Numbered from the stretch's first letter, positions 5,709 to 13,056 are shown. The stretch is DNA of 25,049 nt from JAADDK01 sp964425415 (GCA_964425415.1 CAYRMJ010000011.1:1-25049); one strand, 5' to 3'. Notes: generated by a model not told the origin, from the sequence alone. A program made the numbers and translations.

Positions 5709-6305
5709 ATGGATTGCTGTTATTGCACAGATAGCATAATTCGGGAGCTTAAAAAGGCTCTTAAAAAGAGCGATGAAGATTTGAGAAAGGATGTGGAGCA
5801 AATTGTTAAGAAACATCGTAAAAAATGCGGTTCTCAGGTTCATGGAGATTACTATGTGCGAGCTGGAAAGTCATATCTGGTGGATGAGAGGGGAAACAAT
5901 CTTTCAGAGAAGGTATTCAAGCAGATTTTAGCCAGAAATTACAGAGGTTTGTATCTATCACGAGATGCACCTGAGGATATTTTGAATGAGGAAAATGTGA
6001 AATTTTACTGGATCAGCACGGCTCGCGCGCCCAACGCGGTGGCGCCCACGGACCTGCCAAAGATGCTCTCAATAGTCAAGGAATTTTTGAAGGAGGGGGG
6101 AAGGTGTGTGGTGATGATTGAAAGCTCAGAATCACTAATATTGCACAACGGATTTGACAAATTTCTAAAATTTGTTCAGAGCATAAAAGATGCAGTAAGC
6201 GAGAGCCGCGGCATACTTCTTGTTTCCATGAACATGAAAGCCAGAACTGACAGGGAGAGAGCACTCATAGAGGAAGAATTAGTGGACCTTTTAAAGAAAA
6301 AATGA
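5709..6305 (+). CDS. DUF835 domain protein with N-terminal cysteine cluster
   Basis: This 198-residue protein has the DUF835 pattern (PF05763) from about residue 46: YYVRAGKSYLVDE, then GLYLSRDAPEDI, a WIS segment at 101-103, PTDLPKMLSIVKEFL, VVMIESSESLILHNGFDKFLKFVQSI and RGILLVSMNM. DUF835 domains are found in archaeal signalling proteins, often near KaiC-like ATPases and receiver domains; their biochemical role is unknown. The first six residues are unusual, with Cys3, Cys4 and Cys6 and another Cys at 40, which may bind a metal or form disulfides. The 40-residue lead is helical and basic. The gene has its own TATA box and sits just upstream of the GvpD-like ATPase. Confidence 0.75.
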   Translation: MDCCYCTDSIIRELKKALKKSDEDLRKDVEQIVKKHRKKCGSQVHGDYYVRAGKSYLVDERGNNLSEKVFKQILARNYRGLYLSRDAPEDILNEENVKFYWISTARAPNAVAPTDLPKMLSIVKEFLKEGGRCVVMIESSESLILHNGFDKFLKFVQSIKDAVSESRGILLVSMNMKARTDRERALIEEELVDLLKKK

Positions 6306-6323
6306 GATTTTCACGACGAAAGG

Positions 6324-6333
6324 TTTATATTTT
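6324..6333 (+). promoter_or_regulatory. TATA box of the GvpD-like gene
   Basis: TTTATATTTT is centred about 22-25 bases before the double ATG at 6350/6353. It suggests a leaderless transcript carrying the ATPase and response regulator genes. Confidence 0.5.
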
Positions 6334-6349
6334 TTAATACGATGATTAA

Positions 6350-7711
6350 ATGATGAGTGTTCCAGAGTGCATTGACAGATTCATGAAGAAAGAGGGTATA
6401 GCGTTTTTGGTGCGGGGCAAGCCGGGAACGGGCAAAACCACATTCGCTCTGACCTTGATGAAAGATTACAATTTTGCCTATGTCACCACGAAAAAGAACA
6501 GAGAGAGAATTGTGCAGGAGTATCCGTGGCTAACTGAGGAGATGGTTGATAAAATATTCGCCATTGAAGAAAAGTATATTTACAAAGAAACGGATAGATT
6601 TGGAGAGAGCTTTTATCTTCTTCCTGAATCACTTAGGCATGTTCTGAATTTATTTGAAGACTCAAAGATTGAAGGACTTGTTATTGACAGCTGGCATTCA
6701 GTAATCAACCAACTCAACATAAAGGCCATTGAGGAAAAGGAGAGAGAGAAGATATACGATGCAAACACATTCTTTTTAAAATTAGCAAAGTTTGCAAACA
6801 TGGGCGTGAAGATAACTGTGGTGCGTGAGGGAGAGGAAGACGACTCACTGACATACATCTCAGATGGAGTTCTGACTTTCAAGCAGCATGTGAGGGAGGG
6901 GAGAATATACAGATGGTTTGAAGTTGACAAATTGCGCGGTGTGGAGGTGCAAAGAAGAACGCACTATTTCACTTTAAAAGACTCCATTTTCACCTGTGTG
7001 AGTTCAGCACCCCTTAAACATCCCTCCGCGGTTAATGGATTGAAAAGCAATGAGGGAATCACAACGCTGTACTTTGACGATATGTTCTCTTTGAAGCGTG
7101 GCAACACGGTGCTTTATGATTTTGGAGAGTTCATCCCCAAGAGTTACAAGACCACAGCAATAATGGGTATGGTTGCGAGTTTTCTAACCTCTGGCTCAAA
7201 GGTGCTTATGATACCACCAAACGAGCTGGACATGAGCGAGCTTAAATACGGAATTTATCTCTTTGGATTGGAAAAGAGCTATGAAAATCTCACATACATA
7301 TATGGAGAGAAGACTATGGAGCATTTTTCAAAGAAAATAAATCTCAGTAAGCCTCAGGAAATAGTTATGTCCATCAAGGATGAGCTTGGATACACATCAT
7401 CGCCCACTCCACCACTGGTGATAGTGGGATACGATAGACTCTACACCTACCTAAATGATAAGGAAATGATGCATACATTATTCAGAATAAAAGACGTGGT
7501 AAGGGAAAAATCTGGTATTTTGTTGATTGCTGGAACGGTTTATGATAAAGAGGTTAAAAGATTTGTGTCAAGCATCTCGGACATATACGCTAAGTTCAGC
7601 AATGTAGATGGTTATGTTATAGCCTATGGAATCAAACCGTGGACAAATGCCTATGCTCTAACTCTCGCTTATGACAGATATCCAAAAATAGTGAAGAGGG
7701 TGATAGTATGA
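6350..7711 (+). CDS. GvpD/KaiC-like tandem ATPase
   Basis: This 453-residue protein begins with a KaiC-like NTPase: SVPECIDRFM lead, Walker A GKPGTGKTT at 23-31, Walker B GLVIDSWHS at 109-117, and DKLRGVEVQRRTHYF at 193-207. The opening and order resemble the GvpD/RAD55 family (compare PF07088) found in many archaea with no gas vesicles. From about 230 a second region starts with LKRGNTVLYDFGEF, but lacks a P-loop (FIPKSYKTT is at the matching place), and its end (LVIVGYDRLYTYL, KSGILLIAG) resembles a degenerate KaiC or DUF835-like fold. Either ATG at 6350 or 6353 could be used. Its last codons overlap the response regulator start (ATGA), so the two work together. No gas vesicle structural genes are seen. 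Confidence 0.7.
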   Translation: MMSVPECIDRFMKKEGIAFLVRGKPGTGKTTFALTLMKDYNFAYVTTKKNRERIVQEYPWLTEEMVDKIFAIEEKYIYKETDRFGESFYLLPESLRHVLNLFEDSKIEGLVIDSWHSVINQLNIKAIEEKEREKIYDANTFFLKLAKFANMGVKITVVREGEEDDSLTYISDGVLTFKQHVREGRIYRWFEVDKLRGVEVQRRTHYFTLKDSIFTCVSSAPLKHPSAVNGLKSNEGITTLYFDDMFSLKRGNTVLYDFGEFIPKSYKTTAIMGMVASFLTSGSKVLMIPPNELDMSELKYGIYLFGLEKSYENLTYIYGEKTMEHFSKKINLSKPQEIVMSIKDELGYTSSPTPPLVIVGYDRLYTYLNDKEMMHTLFRIKDVVREKSGILLIAGTVYDKEVKRFVSSISDIYAKFSNVDGYVIAYGIKPWTNAYALTLAYDRYPKIVKRVIV

Positions 7712-8106
7712 GTACAGTTTTGCTTGTAGAGGACTCGGAGATGTTTCACGAGCTAATAAAGAGAGTGTTCGCATCGGATAAATTGGAGTGGGCTAGAACA
7801 GGGAAGGAGGCCATAGAAATATACAAAAAATCCAAGCCGGATATAGTGCTGATGGATGTGATTCTGCCGGACATGAACGGCATTGAAGCAATAAAGAAAA
7901 TAAAGAGTATTGATAAAAACGCAAAAATAATAGTTTTGACGGGTATTGACTATGATGAGGTAAGAGAGGACGCAATCCGAGCAGGAGCGGTGGATTATAT
8001 ATCAAAAAATGCAGGTGTGAGTTATCTTAAGCAGAGAGTGTATGAGGAAATAAGCGAGTATCAGAAATCTTCCGCAGGGCACGGGCCCATGCAGTCAAGG
8101 CAATGA
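7708..8106 (+). CDS. single-domain response regulator (CheY-like)
   Basis: This 132-residue protein is one receiver domain. Acidic residues Glu8 and Asp9, the phosphoacceptor Asp50 in VLMDVILPDMNG, Thr78 in VLTG and Lys100 in ISKN form the expected active site, so it should be phosphorylatable. It has no output domain; the last 20 residues are a short helical or loose tail. Translation is coupled to the GvpD-like ATPase by an ATGA overlap. No histidine kinase is in the window, so the phosphodonor must be encoded elsewhere. Its final 46 bases overlap the convergent gene at 8061. Confidence 0.9.
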   Translation: MSTVLLVEDSEMFHELIKRVFASDKLEWARTGKEAIEIYKKSKPDIVLMDVILPDMNGIEAIKKIKSIDKNAKIIVLTGIDYDEVREDAIRAGAVDYISKNAGVSYLKQRVYEEISEYQKSSAGHGPMQSRQ

Positions 8107-9803
8107 ATGCAAGCGTCCTCCTTTATTCTTATCTTTCCTTCATCGTCAAGATACAGGGCGCCCGTGGGACATCTGCCAAGGCAAACTCCACAACCCACGC
8201 ATCCAATCGCTCGCTTAATCAAGCTCTCAGCCTCTTTCACATGCTCCTCTGCAACTTCAAAACTCTCCTCGCGCCACGTGCCCGGGGGAAGTGCAATTAG
8301 CATGTTCAACACTCTATCTTTATCTACCCCGTTCTCCAGAGCTATCTTTTTCCAATGAGTACCTTTGAACTCTATGCGAAGATAACTGCGTTCCACATGG
8401 TAACTCCCGGCCCAAGAGGGAGGATGACGCCAGCGCCATGCGGAGCGGGCCCAATCCACAGGTATTCCATTCTCCTTCGCAAATCTCATTAAATACCTGC
8501 GCCACCTATCCACTCCCTCATAGTACTTTGCCACGAGTTCCAAATCTGCAAGATCCGCAGATGGACAGAGGTAGCACCCTATTCTCGTGAGGCCACGGTC
8601 GTACCATGGATTGTAAGGAGCATCTTTCCAAAGTATGTAGAGCCACACTTCCAGAGAGGTCCAGTTCTGTATTGGACTTGCCGAAAACTGATTTGGAACC
8701 CACTCATTTTTCCAAATTCGGCCCTTTTTCATGCGCTCTTCGCTCTCGTATCTTCTCTGTCCCACCAAAGTTAGAAGTCCTTCCGGGTATTTTTCAAGTA
8801 TGTACTTCGTGGTTGGGCCCAGCTTGGTTACTTTGCAGCACCATCTGTAATCTCGCGCAGGCGGGCCGAATATGTTAAGAGCTTTCCAGAATGCTGTGCC
8901 TGCGCTTATCACATCAATGTTTAGCTTGTATTTTTCGTTCAATTCTTTTACGTATCTAACAGTCTCGGGTAATTCAATACCTGTATCAAGAAAGAATGTG
9001 CTGAATTTTTCACCGCTCTCAATCGCAAGAAGCAGGGTAGCAAGAGAGTCCTTACCTCCACTAAATGAGACCGCCAACGGCAATTGTACATCAGAATGCA
9101 CCTTCTTTATGAATTGCACCGCTTCCTTTTCTATCTTTTTTATGTGCTCAATATTTGCCGCAATTACCTTTTCAATGCTGGAATCATCGCCCCAATTCAC
9201 CGAGATGCTACCTGAATGTCTTATTTTGACCGCCATTCCCCTCTCTCGTTTCTTCATATCCTCACAGCTCATTTTAGCAATACCCACTGCAATTGGAGAG
9301 CCTGCAGAATCTCTCACTATAACCTCATCTCCATTGCTCAAGCCCTCCGCGCAATTCCTCACTCCGGGCACCATGAGATTTCTTCCAGATAAAATTGGTT
9401 CAACCGCACCATCATCTGCAACAACCCATCCTTTATCTGCGCATGAATTCAACAAAACTGCACCTTCCATTCTCAGCGTGAATTTGAATTTTGATTCATC
9501 AGGAACGTATGTGAGATTTCCTATGACATAACCATCCACTATTATCTCGTCCATTCTGTCCCTGTGAGGAACACGGTTGAAAAGCACCATTTTTCTTCCA
9601 AAGGTGCATCCAAACTGTCTCTCAATCACTTCTCTCAAAATTTCAAGTTCTCCTTCAAATCCGATTCTTACCTCTCCCGGCGGAGTTATCTTAACTAATC
9701 TTCCCTCATTTCCACACACAGAACATCTTTTTCCAGCAAGGGGCACATTGCACTCATCGCACCAGCGAAGCCTGATTTTTCCTAAGTAAACGGGCTTACC
9801 CAT
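8061..9803 (-). CDS. archaeal PAPS-reductase-type PP-loop protein with zinc ribbon, PUA and ferredoxin domains
   Basis: This 580-residue protein has four parts. Residues 15-30 hold a zinc ribbon (Cys15, 18, 27, 30). Residues about 125-195 are a PUA domain (VVADDGAVEPILSGRNLMVPGV and GDEVIVRD). Residues about 238-460 are a PAPS-reductase/PP-loop domain with SFSGGKDS at 246-253, WCCKVTKLGP at 321-330 and CYLCPS at 410-415. The tail is a 2[4Fe-4S] ferredoxin (Cys535, 538, 541, 545 and 565, 568, 571, 575). Homologues occur in archaea without sulfate assimilation. A PUA domain normally binds RNA, so an ATP-dependent sulfur step in RNA modification is an attractive inference, but true sulfonucleotide reduction is not excluded. 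It has its own TATA box. Confidence 0.85.
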   Translation of the reverse strand: MGKPVYLGKIRLRWCDECNVPLAGKRCSVCGNEGRLVKITPPGEVRIGFEGELEILREVIERQFGCTFGRKMVLFNRVPHRDRMDEIIVDGYVIGNLTYVPDESKFKFTLRMEGAVLLNSCADKGWVVADDGAVEPILSGRNLMVPGVRNCAEGLSNGDEVIVRDSAGSPIAVGIAKMSCEDMKKRERGMAVKIRHSGSISVNWGDDSSIEKVIAANIEHIKKIEKEAVQFIKKVHSDVQLPLAVSFSGGKDSLATLLLAIESGEKFSTFFLDTGIELPETVRYVKELNEKYKLNIDVISAGTAFWKALNIFGPPARDYRWCCKVTKLGPTTKYILEKYPEGLLTLVGQRRYESEERMKKGRIWKNEWVPNQFSASPIQNWTSLEVWLYILWKDAPYNPWYDRGLTRIGCYLCPSADLADLELVAKYYEGVDRWRRYLMRFAKENGIPVDWARSAWRWRHPPSWAGSYHVERSYLRIEFKGTHWKKIALENGVDKDRVLNMLIALPPGTWREESFEVAEEHVKEAESLIKRAIGCVGCGVCLGRCPTGALYLDDEGKIRIKEDACIHCLDCMGPCPAEDF

Positions 9804-9823
9804 TGCAGAGGGAGATGTTATGG

Positions 9824-9833
9824 ATTATAAAAA
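9824..9833 (-). promoter_or_regulatory. TATA box of the PP-loop gene
   Basis: TTTTTATAAT on the minus strand is centred about 25 bases before the ATG at 9803 and overlaps the stop codon of the upstream cut ORF. No Shine-Dalgarno is present. Confidence 0.55.
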
Positions 9834-9986
9834 TGCTTCTTCATATCCGTCATCAAAATTTTTTTCCATTTTTTCCACTCCACTCTTTTCAAAACCAAAG
9901 GCCGTTAATGTACTTTCAAAATCACTCCAATTGAAAGGTTTTCGTACAATAGGAAAATCATCGCATGAGAAGGTATCATCCGATGT
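9825..9986 (-). CDS. unidentified ORF, C-terminal fragment cut by the gap
   Basis: The minus strand is open from the gap edge to a TAA at 9825, giving 53 residues that begin TSDDTFSCDDFPIV and end FDDGYEEAF plus Leu. The fragment is acidic and has aromatic residues spread as in a folded protein, so it may be real. Its start lies in or beyond the N run. The stretch right of the gap (10087-10136) is open in the same frame if the gap is exactly 100 bases, but that size is only a placeholder. I recognise no family. Confidence 0.4.
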   Translation of the reverse strand, partial: TSDDTFSCDDFPIVRKPFNWSDFESTLTAFGFEKSGVEKMEKNFDDGYEEAFL

Positions 9987-10086
9987 NNNNNNNNNNNNNN
10001 NNNNNNNNNNNNNNNNNNNNNNNNNNNNNNNNNNNNNNNNNNNNNNNNNNNNNNNNNNNNNNNNNNNNNNNNNNNNNNNNNNNNNN
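9987..10086. other. assembly gap (100 N)
   Basis: This is a second run of exactly 100 N. Together with the flanks at 9804-9986 and 10087-10250 it makes a 447-base stretch with only one cut ORF, two TATA-like boxes, a 12-base palindrome and a short direct repeat. Confidence 0.95.
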
Positions 10087-10108
10087 TTGATTAAGTTAGT
10101 GAGTAGGG

Positions 10109-10135
10109 TATATAAGCATTGATTGAGCATGCTCA
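10109..10135. promoter_or_regulatory. TATA-like box with adjacent 12-base perfect palindrome
   Basis: TATATAAG at about 10109-10116 is followed by the perfect palindrome TGAGCATGCTCA at 10124-10135. On the plus strand the palindrome would lie just before the transcription start, where a repressor could act. Read on the minus strand, the TATA could serve a gene starting in the gap. Neither use is proven. Confidence 0.45.
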
Positions 10136-10166
10136 TTTTCAGACATGAAAATTGGCAAAAATATGG

Positions 10167-10190
10167 GCACTTGAATCAATGCACTTGGAT
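10167..10190 (+). repeat. short direct repeat upstream of the peptide gene
   Basis: GCACTTGAAT at 10167-10176 and GCACTTGGAT at 10181-10190 repeat with a 14-base period and one mismatch. GCACTTGA occurs twice more inside the peptide gene (10353 and 10440), where it encodes Ala-Leu-Asp/Glu. Confidence 0.4.
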
Positions 10191-10250
10191 TTGATAAAGC
10201 TCTAATACGTTTTTTATACCGTGCAGAGGAGGATAATTCGGTGATGAAAA

Positions 10251-10484
10251 ATGAATTGGAAAGTGTTGGCAGGAATAGTGTTGGTGGGTGTGTTGATGAC
10301 CACAGCTTTTTTGGTTATGCACACAGAAAAAATAAATCCTGTGAGCACCGTGGCACTTGATGGAGGAAACGGCGGTGGAAACCAAACGGACGACGGACCG
10401 CATCCCCCGATTTCTTCTGATTCATGGGAAATTGCAGGTGCACTTGAAGGACCCCATCCCCCTATCTCATCTGATTCGTGGTGA
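10251..10484 (+). CDS. small exported peptide with tandem GPHPPISSDSW repeat
   Basis: This 77-residue protein has a hydrophobic N-terminal helix at about residues 4-23 after a Lys, which serves as a signal peptide or anchor. A polar linker with a Gly/Asn/Gln-rich stretch (GGNGGGNQTDD) follows. Two copies of (D/E)GPHPPISSDSW come next, at residues 48-59 and 66-77, separated by EIAGAL; the second copy ends exactly at the C-terminus. It has no cysteines. TTTTTATA at 10211-10218 is a likely TATA box. GGTGAT at 10240-10245, and GGAGG further up, precede the ATG. The 3' end overlaps the convergent regulator gene by 18 bases. I know no family with this repeat. An exported signal peptide precursor or small envelope protein are the main options. 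Confidence 0.65.
   Translation: MNWKVLAGIVLVGVLMTTAFLVMHTEKINPVSTVALDGGNGGGNQTDDGPHPPISSDSWEIAGALEGPHPPISSDSW
10392..10481 (+). repeat. two-copy 36-base coding repeat
   Basis: Copies at 10392-10427 and 10446-10481 differ at six bases. Five changes are silent third positions and one swaps Asp for Glu. This pattern indicates selection on the peptide sequence and argues that the copies are not a recent slippage product. Confidence 0.85.
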
Positions 10485-13019
10485 TCTTTGATTTTCAACT
10501 AAAGAAACAAACCTGACCTCGCCATCGGCCATCTTCTTATATTTTTGCATGTCCTTTTCTTCAAGCTCTTTAAATGTGGTAATGACCTCCTTAGCGGCAT
10601 TTCTTATGATGTCTTCTTTTCCAAGCTCCATTCCAATCTCTATGGCTTTGTCAAAGTATTTTTTACTCAAATCTGAACGATTGATATAATAGTAAAGATC
10701 TCCAAGAGCTATGTAAACGTTAGCGAGATTTGATTTTACATACATATCTTTAAATTTCTTTTCGGCAATTTTGAGATACTTTTCAGCACTACTCCATTTT
10801 TCAGTCCATAGGTAAAAAGTGCCCAAATATAGGGAATTAAGCGAAAGCGTATATTCATCAGCACTCTTCTCCAATATCCTTCTTGCTTGAAGTAAATACT
10901 CTTCAGCTTTTTTATCATATAAAACATAATACACGGAGCCCATATTGTTCAAAACTTTAGCCAAACCTATCTTATCATCAATCACCTCAAAGTACTCCTT
11001 CGCTTTCATGTAGTATTCTATGGCCATCTTATAATCTCCTTGCCTTTTGTATAAAATTCCAAGTGAATTCATTACATTGCCCATGGCCTTATAATCCAGC
11101 AATTTTTCAGCTTTGTTGAAAGCAATCATGAGATAATTCTCTGCAATCTCAGTCTCTCCTTTAAACAGAAAAATCATGCCATACAGGTAATTTAATTTTG
11201 ATTCTATTTTTCTGTCCGATATTTTGCCAATTTCAGAAAAAACCTCTTCAAGCAAACTTTTTGATTCATCGTATTTATCTCTCTTCATCATAATTTCGCT
11301 TATTTTAAGCCTTAACTTGGCCCATGTATCAGGATCGTTCCGCTTGGCCAATTCCTCGCCCTTTCTATAATAATTCAAAGCACTATCCCAATCACCCTCT
11401 ACAAAGTATGTGTCCCCTATTATACCGTACAGCAACCACTCATGGTCATCCACACCGTCGTAAGAGTCAAGAATCTTTAGAGCAAGGTCTCTTATGACAC
11501 CATGGTGTGTGAATAAGTGATTTTCATAATAATCGTAAAGCAGCATGCTTGCCCTGAGGACCTTATTTCCTTTTAGAAAGTGATATATTGCCTGCAAAAT
11601 CTCACCTTCATCCATGAAATATTCTGCAGCCATAAGATGATACTCCACCTTCTTTTGTTGAGTCAATCTTTCATACACAAAGTTTTTGATTATTTTATGC
11701 AGGGTTAGCACTTCAAATTCCAGCTCTTGAAAGATGTTCTTGTTTATCAAAGAGTATATTGTTGAGTACTCTATATTATTCATTAACAAAGCGCTTATTT
11801 TCACTGGCTTATCAAAAACACTGAAAAACTCAAGCGCATACTTCTCTTTATCATTCAGATTTCCAATGACCACATCCAGCACAAATCTCCTGATTATTCT
11901 ATCATCTTGATTTTTTGCAAGTGATAAAAGTAGAGGATTACCTCCATATTTTCTTATTACTTTGTACGCATCATTCTCATTGAGACCCCCATCAATAAGC
12001 ATTTCGTAAGCTTCCTCTTTCTTTAACTCCCCTATATTTAATTCCATCATATAATTTATGAGATTGAAAGGTACAAAGTCTCCAACTCCATTACCAATAA
12101 ATATCAGTCTTACTCTCTTATTTTGAATAGCAGATTCTATAAATCTTTCAAAGAATTTTTTTAGTGAATCCGTGGCTTGCTCCACGTTATCAAACACAAA
12201 AACACCATTGTTTAAGCTCTCTTTTAAAATTAGGTAAATAGCATTCCAATTTACGCTCTCTTCCCTTTCATTTACTCTACCCCTTATGTATCGCTCAAGC
12301 TTTGGATATCCAACACGAGACAGAAACCTTGATAGTTTGTTTACAACATCCAGAGGAGTATCGTAGGTGTTAATCTTTATGAAAAAAATGTCTTCATCTT
12401 TTAAATGGTCCTTCAAAAATTTAAGAGTTAATGTAGTTTTTCCTATTCCTGAAAATCCCGTAATAAAGAGAATTTTTTTATCGCTATGATACCATTCAAT
12501 CATGCTCTTTAGTTCCTTTTTACGGCCGTAAAATTTCTTTATGATGTAGTTCTCCTCAATGTAATGCACACGCTTTCCTCTTTTCCTCAAAAGATTTATT
12601 ATGTCAATTTCTTTGGTTTTTGTTAGATTCAACGCAGCCTGAATTATGTCCACACCATATTTTTTGCTTATATCCCTCAGGAGAATGGTGGACTCATTTC
12701 CATCAGCATCCTTAACTTTTACACTTACATTCTCTATTTTTTCCCGAATATCATTTGCTGCCGTTCTTCCAACTGGGGTTAGAATATAAACACTTCTTCT
12801 GTTTTTCAATCCGTCAACCCTTGCCTTAACAGAGGTCACCAGACCATTCTCTATTAGAGTCTTTAGCTCCCTTGGCACATTATTCCTACCAATGCCAATA
12901 GCTTGAGCTATGCCATCTTGAGTAAGCGCAAATGGCGCTCTGTACTGATTTACGCTGCTTGGAAAGGCAGATAAATGAAGGAGTATTCTATCCCTGTTTG
13001 AGAGATATTTTCTTACCAT
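10467..13019 (-). CDS. winged-helix/STAND NTPase/TPR transcriptional regulator
   Basis: This 850-residue protein has three parts. Residues about 8-95 form a winged helix-turn-helix of MarR type (LTQDGIAQAIGIGRNNVPREL, then ENGLV). A signalling NTPase (AAA_16/STAND) at about 162-420 shows FYGRKKEL, Walker A GFSGIGKTT at 188-196, Walker B VFVFDN at 273-278 and the STAND-type GGNPL at 359-363. From about 480 to 830 there are repeated 34-residue TPR-like helices, for example GDYKMAIEYYMKAKEYF. The order resembles MalT and other STAND activators, where the TPR-like part senses a ligand. The gene is AT-rich compared with its neighbours. A TATA inside a near-palindrome lies 28 bases before the ATG. 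The only gene touching its 3' end is the exported repeat peptide. Confidence 0.8.
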   Translation of the reverse strand: MVRKYLSNRDRILLHLSAFPSSVNQYRAPFALTQDGIAQAIGIGRNNVPRELKTLIENGLVTSVKARVDGLKNRRSVYILTPVGRTAANDIREKIENVSVKVKDADGNESTILLRDISKKYGVDIIQAALNLTKTKEIDIINLLRKRGKRVHYIEENYIIKKFYGRKKELKSMIEWYHSDKKILFITGFSGIGKTTLTLKFLKDHLKDEDIFFIKINTYDTPLDVVNKLSRFLSRVGYPKLERYIRGRVNEREESVNWNAIYLILKESLNNGVFVFDNVEQATDSLKKFFERFIESAIQNKRVRLIFIGNGVGDFVPFNLINYMMELNIGELKKEEAYEMLIDGGLNENDAYKVIRKYGGNPLLLSLAKNQDDRIIRRFVLDVVIGNLNDKEKYALEFFSVFDKPVKISALLMNNIEYSTIYSLINKNIFQELEFEVLTLHKIIKNFVYERLTQQKKVEYHLMAAEYFMDEGEILQAIYHFLKGNKVLRASMLLYDYYENHLFTHHGVIRDLALKILDSYDGVDDHEWLLYGIIGDTYFVEGDWDSALNYYRKGEELAKRNDPDTWAKLRLKISEIMMKRDKYDESKSLLEEVFSEIGKISDRKIESKLNYLYGMIFLFKGETEIAENYLMIAFNKAEKLLDYKAMGNVMNSLGILYKRQGDYKMAIEYYMKAKEYFEVIDDKIGLAKVLNNMGSVYYVLYDKKAEEYLLQARRILEKSADEYTLSLNSLYLGTFYLWTEKWSSAEKYLKIAEKKFKDMYVKSNLANVYIALGDLYYYINRSDLSKKYFDKAIEIGMELGKEDIIRNAAKEVITTFKELEEKDMQKYKKMADGEVRFVSLVENQRSPRIR

Positions 13020-13038
13020 TTCTGTATGAAAGAGAGTT

Positions 13039-13056
13039 AAGGTAATATATAACCTT
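13039..13056. promoter_or_regulatory. near-palindromic TATA element between divergent genes
   Basis: AAGGTAATATATAACCTT is symmetrical in 16 of 18 positions and contains TATATA. On the minus strand it is centred 28 bases before the regulator ATG at 13019. A factor bound to the AAGGT arms would block TATA use, which could allow self-control of the regulator and possibly affect the gene at 13115. Confidence 0.5.

Noticed and set aside
8872..9531. Long 219-residue plus-strand ORF
   Set aside because: It lies wholly antisense to the PUA and PP-loop parts of the 580-residue gene and is rich in Ser and Phe as antisense frames often are.
9825..10136. Single ORF running through the second gap
   Set aside because: The continuity depends on the placeholder gap length. 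Only the part left of the gap is listed, at low confidence.
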